64,000 nt of DNA from Wyeomyia smithii (taxonomy: Eukaryota; Arthropoda; Insecta; Diptera; Culicidae), in contig NC_073695.1 in assembly GCF_029784165.1 (NCBI RefSeq), positions 106,758,255-106,822,254 of the forward strand. Reading direction: 5' to 3'. The position numbers and the translations under genes are program-made. How positions within the stretch are numbered: position 1 is the stretch's first letter; each line of letters opens with the position of its first letter. The notes under the pieces were generated by a model. It made no database searches. It had not been told where the DNA came from and was given only the letters and a program-made list of their open reading frames with translations. This document shows positions 59,121 through 64,000 of the stretch, piece by piece.

Positions 59121-60817
59121 CAGTACTGGACTAAAAAAAGTACGCACCCACTATCTTAATGTTGAACACCCTGTATCTTTTTTAATATAAGGTACATGAA
59201 CTCGATGAATTCGGATAAGTTGTAGTATTTCTAATATACTAACGATTGGTATAATAATTTTGTCAAAGAATTGCATATTAAATTCACACTTCAGCATAAT
59301 TGTAATTAAGCTCTATTTTCGCTTGGTCAAAATAAAGTACGCATTCTTTATATCATCATCAGTTTACTATTTCTCAGCTCAGATAATTTATTTTTTATTG
59401 TGTCCTACTCCTCGTAAGTCCAATAAGATTCCTATTGCTACAGAGAAACGTCGAAACAATGTGTTTGATTATTTGTTTATCATTATTAGTGCGCGGTACA
59501 ATCGGATAAGATGGGGAAAAAGCAAATTTCCGTAGATATTCGTAAACTTATAGTTAACAACCGTCAGGAAGGTCTTTCTTATAGAGAAATTGCTCGAAAA
59601 TACGATTTAAGTGAAGCAGGAGCACGAAAAATATGCAAAAAGCATGGATAACTGGGAAGCGTAGCCGATCGGACCGGTAGAGGAAGGAAGCGGAAAACTA
59701 CAACTAGCGATGATCGCCGAATTTCTCGAGAAGTGGCAAAAAATCCTTTCGCTACCAGCGGAGTGATTCGTGAAAATGCTGATTTAAATATCTCTGAACG
59801 AACTGTGCGCAGAAGACTACAGGAAATGGGTTATAAGAGTGGGTTTGCCCAACGACGACCTTTGATTCGAAAGGTTAACAGGTTTGTTTACTTCGTATTC
59901 AGCATACATTTTTTGCTGAGGTTTATTTCTGCAGGATCAAACGCCTCATTCGCTCAAAAATACATCGACAAGCCGATAGAGTTCTGGAAACAGGTTATCT
60001 AGAGCGATGAAAGTAAATTTGAACTCTTTGGCCACAAACAACGAGCACGAGTTTGGACGAAATCTGGTGAGAAACTTGCCGATAAAAATATTCAGAAGAC
60101 GGTCAAGCACGGAGGTGGCAGTATCATGGTATGGGGGTGCTTTGCTTGGTCGGGTGTTGGTAATATTGAGAAAATTGATGGCATAATGACGGCAGACTAT
60201 TGCATCAACATTTTAAAGAGAAATCTTACAGAGTCGGCGCGAAAGGTTGGCTTAGAGAAGAAGTTCACTTTTCAACAAGACAATGATCCTAAGCATACCA
60301 CCCACAAAACCACTGCGTATTTCCGTGCTTCACGTATCAAGCTATTGGAATGGACATCACAAAGCCCGGACTTAAATCCGATAGAAAATTTGTGGTCGAT
60401 TTTGGATCAAAATGTCGACAAGGGAGATGTCACCAACCGCGACAAACTGTTTGAAGCCTTGGAAAAAGCTTGGACAAATATCGACTCCCAACATATGTTA
60501 AAGTATGCCTCGACGCCTGCAATCCGTGATTGAAGCTGAAGGTGGCCAAACTAAATACTAAAATAAAGAAAAATCAGTTTGAACGTTGGATCACTATAAT
60601 GCGTACTTTATTTTGTCCACAATGACAATTTCCAAATATAAGCTCTTTTTATGTTTATATGTCGTTCTCATGTCGCTTTATCTAACATTTTTCGAAAGTA
60701 CACCTCCAGTACTGTCTTTTGTTAGAACACTTTGATTATCTATCTGCCTTAGATTCTACCTAAATCAAGAAAGTTTGAACATATCACAGGTGCGTACTTT
60801 TTTTTTGTCCAGTACTG
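59121..60817 (+). mobile_element. Tc1-family transposon, degenerate
   Basis: The TIRs CAGTACTGGACTAAAAAAAG and its inverse (to 60817) continue into GTACGCACC, with TA on both sides (59119-59120 and 60818-60819). A broken transposase lies between. A second internal copy of 'aaaataaagtacgca' (59330, and inverse 60602) near the ends resembles an inner binding site. Confidence 0.92.
59511..60533 (+). pseudogene. Tc1-type transposase with stops and a possible intron
   Basis: It starts MGKKQISVDIRKLIV at 59511 with a helix-turn-helix (SYREIARKYDLSEAGARKI). A stop at 59648 follows. A second HTH (ISERTVRRRLQEMGYKSG) is in the same frame. At 59881-59934 lies a GTTTGT...TTTCTGCAG stretch that is absent from the family text and looks like a spliced intron. 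After it there is a one-base shift, then FAQKYIDKPIEFWKQVI and a stop in place of the usual Trp (60001). The DD34E centre is present: SDESKF, QQDNDPKHT, SPDLNPIENLW. Inactive copy. Confidence 0.85.
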
Positions 60818-60849
60818 TAGATACAGCACTACAGTAAAGAGTGAAATGG

Positions 60850-61480
60850 TATGGCTATGGATCTAGGTGCACAGGGTGAAGACGATAGAATTTCAGCCTC
60901 AAACCTCATGGAGGAGAAAGAAGAGTATGACCGACCGGTCTTCAACGATCAACTTCCAAATCCAGAATATGTCTTCAGATCACTCCACATGTCCGTCGAG
61001 TAGGGGTTTATCACGAAACGACCTCTGTCGGGCTCCCTGCTGCATATTATCTTCACTAGTGGCCTCTACGACATTTGTGCCACGTGGCTAGCCCACTGTA
61101 AACTGCCATGTTTTATCAAATTGATGATATCCGTATGTTGGTATGGTGGTTTATGTGACTGCGTTACACTCCAATCTTAAGTTTCTGCCAAGTATAGAAT
61201 GCAAGGTCCTACGTTCGAAGACTCCAAATGGTCACCGGTCGACTTCCTTAATCGACCAACACTCATGGCTGTAGAGTACCTGCACACCGTAAAAGATCCT
61301 GTTTGCGGCTGTTATCCGTTCCTTCACTTAGCGACTAACGTTATTGTCGTACGTCACGAAAGTACCAAGGTACCCAAATTCACCGCCTCCTTCATAGGGA
61401 ATATCGTTTGCATTAAAAAATAGACTATTTCGGATGGTAATGAAGCCATATAATTGAGTTTGATAAATTGCCCATTGAAG
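60850..61480 (-). mobile_element. RTE-like fragment (weak)
   Basis: Around 61330-61420 the minus strand reads GGEFGYLGTFVTYDN, parallel to the VYLGTLVTCDNEVKRRI text of the RTE-like element at about 10160. The rest (60850-61320) is not assignable. Heavily mutated. Confidence 0.4.
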
Positions 61481-61489
61481 GTAATTATA

Positions 61490-62350
61490 TTAGCTTACTT
61501 GCAAAAAATCTACGCCTTGGCGAGCGGCCTTCTGGTAGTTAACTGGAACATTCGCCATGGCGGACGAAAACATGTGTGTAACGGTGTAGGCATGTTTTTG
61601 AGTTCTTTCTTCATTTTATCTATCAATTCCTCCTCAGTTTTCACGTCAAAATTGTTGGACGACAATCAATCAACGGGACGCAGCTGGGGGACATTGGATG
61701 GGTTCGCCGACATAGCTGCCACATTGATATTCAGTTGCTCCATCTTCTCCAACGATCGCTCTAAGTAGGCCGATGCCAAAACTGGCCAGAACACCGTGTC
61801 TTTGTTTTTATGATATTTCTTGATGGACGACGCAGCTTCCGGCGTGCACTTCGTACTTTAAATTTACGTTTATGGTAAGTCCGGAGCGAAAGGAGAGTGT
61901 CGCTGATAGTCAGCCACAGCAGCACCTTCTTGCGGAACTTGATGTGTGAAATGAACTTCACCTCGTTCGTGAGGAAGTGAAACACGAAGTGCCCTGCCAG
62001 TCGTTGCCATCCAGGGTGAGTTAGGTCTCGTCGTCCATCACCACCGCCACTTCTCATTTCGCCTGTAAAACCGATTTTACCATCTTATTCAGCCGCTGCC
62101 GCTGCGTCATTGCCTGCAGTTCCAAGACTAGGAGACGGGACTGCCGCCTCTTAACATTATGTCCATGTTAGACAAGTACCTCTCAAGCACACGCAGCGAT
62201 ATAGCCACCTTCCCCTCGGTCTTTCTCCTCAGCATCCTCTAGAGCTTCTTGTCGCTCAGGGTCGCCGGGCTTCCTTTCGATGCTCTGATTGTTGTCCAAT
62301 AGTGCCAAGATGTTTGAGACGCCGGAACGGACAATAGTAGTAAGCCACTA
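61490..62350 (-). pseudogene. ITmD37-like mariner transposase relic
   Basis: The minus frames give, in order, KRRQSRLLVLELQAMTQRQR near 62150, MDDET.LTLDGNDWQG near 62035, FISHIKFRKKVLLWLTISDT near 61950, FWHRPT-type text near 61770 (FWPDLASxHY in relatives), then NPSNVPQLRPVD near 61690 and EEELIDKMKKELKNM near 61630. This is the N-to-C order of mosquito ITmD37E transposases, known to me from memory. There are many stops and frameshifts. Confidence 0.7.
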
Positions 62351-62595
62351 GGTATACTGGCCTCGTTCAATATTATAACGTATTGTGCCCCGCAAATAAA
62401 TGTTGTGTAAACAAAAAATATTATGATTGATGCAGTGTGTGTGTGAAGCTAAACCCATGAAAATTGCAATTTTTGCCATATTTTTTAATACAGACGTTAT
62501 CTTTCACAATCTCAGTAACAAGACTCAACGAACATTTACGCTCTCTACCACCATGAAAAATAGGTTTGAAAGAGTTTATAGTGAGTCCAGTTCTT

Positions 62596-62957
62596 TTTTT
62601 TTTTTTTTTTAATTCTCGCTTATTTTCCGTCGGTCTAGTTCCGCCACTGTTGTTGTGCCAATCACCGACGCCCAGGGAGGCGACTCCACCCAGGACCCTA
62701 GCTTACGACCCGTTTATTAACGGACCGGCGCCAACGGCTTTACTTCCTCATGCGATGGAAGGCGTGATCCCAGAGATTTTTCGCCTCAGAAAATCTCCCG
62801 GTGCCGGCTAGGATTGAATCTAGACCAGTTGGGTTGGTTGTGAGTGGATCACGCCACCTCACAACCATCGACACCTATGTCGGAAGTGGGATTCGAACCC
62901 AGGCGTCGAGCGTGGTTGGCGGAGACGTTACCAACCACACTAGGCCCCCGCACCTGG
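62596..62957 (-). mobile_element. tRNA-derived SINE with poly-A tail and 11-bp target duplication
   Basis: On the minus strand the head has box A 'tagtgtggttgg' and box B 'GGTTCGAATCCC' (62886-62906). A body of about 280 bp and a tail of about 15 A (62596-62610) follow. GTCCAGTTCTT flanks both sides (62585-62595 and 62958-62968). Head and duplication resemble the mosquito Feilai-type SINEs (class by memory). Confidence 0.8.
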
Positions 62958-63059
62958 GTCCAGTTCTTGCTGCTTCCCTCTAAAAAGGCAAGAATGCTTC
63001 TTCCACTGCCCTCCTTTTGACAATCTGCATCAAACCTCTCGCGCTCTCTCTTCAATCCG

Positions 63060-63830
63060 CTCATCAACGTCTGAAATATGCTGACTGTCAGCCAGAATAC
63101 GCTTGATCTGCGAGCAAACTTCGCCTGCAGGGTATTGCCATGTGTGTTTTGGGATGTCTTTTCGTGTAAAGTATGTGCTTCAGATTTCCATACTTCTGGC
63201 TGCGGCGAAGCTCACAATCCTCAGGAATGGCCTGAGATTATTGAGCTTTGCCGCAACCATTTATGGTAGTCTGGAGCCTGCCAATAATAAGATGGAACAA
63301 CTGCACTCGTTTAACTTGTGCGTTTGCGCCCCCGATGACGATTTTTTTATTATGTTTTGTGTGCTCCATATGTTTTATCGAGGAACTCATAGATTTCTCC
63401 GATCACATCATCGGGCTTATCGTTTGACGGTGCGTATACATTGATCAGGCTGTAATTGAAAATCTACCTTTGATTCTCGATATGCATAAACGGTCACTGA
63501 CGGGCCTCCAACTTTGATAACCCGCATCATGATCTGTTATCTTTGTAAGACGAAACCGACGCCGACACCTTCCTTTATGGCAATTACATCCTCCCTTACA
63601 CTCTGGCTAAGATACCCATGCGTACCGGTTTAAGTAGAGTTCTGACCAAGTACCTAGGTATCGACTTTCCAAACATTGTCCCTTTTCGTTCGCCTGGGTA
63701 CCGATAGCTCTGATTTGTATTAATTTCTGGAGTGTTCGCTGTAGGGTCCTTTCGGCATGAAGCTACTAGTCTCGCGACAGGGCTTTCGTATTGTGCCTTG
63801 TTCAGACTACGCCGGATATCACCTGATATC
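63060..63830 (-). mobile_element. RTE-like endonuclease fragment
   Basis: It matches the 5' part of the 9.7-12.9 kb element: 'ccaaacattgtcccttttcg', 'gaaaccgacgccg', 'tctccgatcacatcatcggg' (compare 12440-12460, 12200 and 12080). The order of segments is the same and the frame is broken throughout. Confidence 0.65.
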
Positions 63831-64000
63831 GCCAGATGATATCGGATATCACCTCGAGCGTTCACATTAGAGTGAGCTGATATGATTTAACATTTGCTTT
63901 GGTAATTGAAAAGAGAAGAAAACAAAAACAGGCCAAAGCTGAAACAAGACAACAAGAGCAATGGGATTAGGATAGAGATGTCAGCGAGTTGGCTCGCACC

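Noticed and set aside
62880..62957. Possible tRNA gene on the minus strand
   Set aside because: It is the head of a poly-A-tailed SINE with an 11-bp target duplication.

Overview
The window looks like a transposon-rich stretch of an insect nuclear genome, most likely a culicine mosquito (Aedes/Culex-like). This rests on short-intron insect genes, a Jockey-clade element resembling the mosquito Juan family, RTE-type elements, ITmD37-like mariners, tRNA-derived SINEs and many MITEs. The species call is inference; no search was run.

Layout. 1-4.5 kb is repetitive DNA with four inverted-repeat elements, the last ending about 110 bp before a gene. 4535-8499 (+) is a complete seven-exon gene for the nucleolar AAA ATPase NVL (Drosophila smallminded). 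Convergent to it and on the minus strand are four zinc carboxypeptidase (M14A) genes, called here CP-A to CP-D. CP-A (exons at 18.9, 18.3 and 9.2 kb) carries an 8.8 kb intron filled with transposons and lacks visible propeptide exons. CP-B (33.8-35.2 kb), CP-C (41.5-42.9 kb) and CP-D (49.8-51.1 kb) are intact secreted proenzymes. All three have a 68-nt first exon and an Asp at the position that gives carboxypeptidase B (basic C-terminus) specificity. CP-A has lost the catalytic-site tyrosines.

Between and beyond the genes almost everything is mobile or repetitive. Main items: an RTE-like retrotransposon (9.7-12.9 kb) with related fragments at 27.9, 31.5, 61.3 and 63.1 kb; a hAT remnant with 8-bp target duplications and a nested TA-flanked element (13.6-16.1 kb); SINEs with a tRNA-Val-like head; a degenerate ~115 bp minisatellite (20.7-22.5 kb); a pogo-like TIR element (22.8-24.1 kb); two long inverted repeats (37.7-39.3 and 47.1-48.7 kb) able to form hairpins with 600-800 bp arms; a near full-length Jockey/Juan-like element with a 17-bp target duplication (52.06-56.49 kb); a Tc1-family element (59.12-60.82 kb); and ITmD37-like transposase remnants.

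Working together: NVL is a housekeeping ribosome-biogenesis gene. The carboxypeptidases form a same-strand paralogue cluster, probably digestive proteases. I found no CRISPR array, operon, intact rRNA or tRNA gene, or clearly new multi-gene system. The most unusual structures are the giant CP-A intron and the two long inverted repeats.
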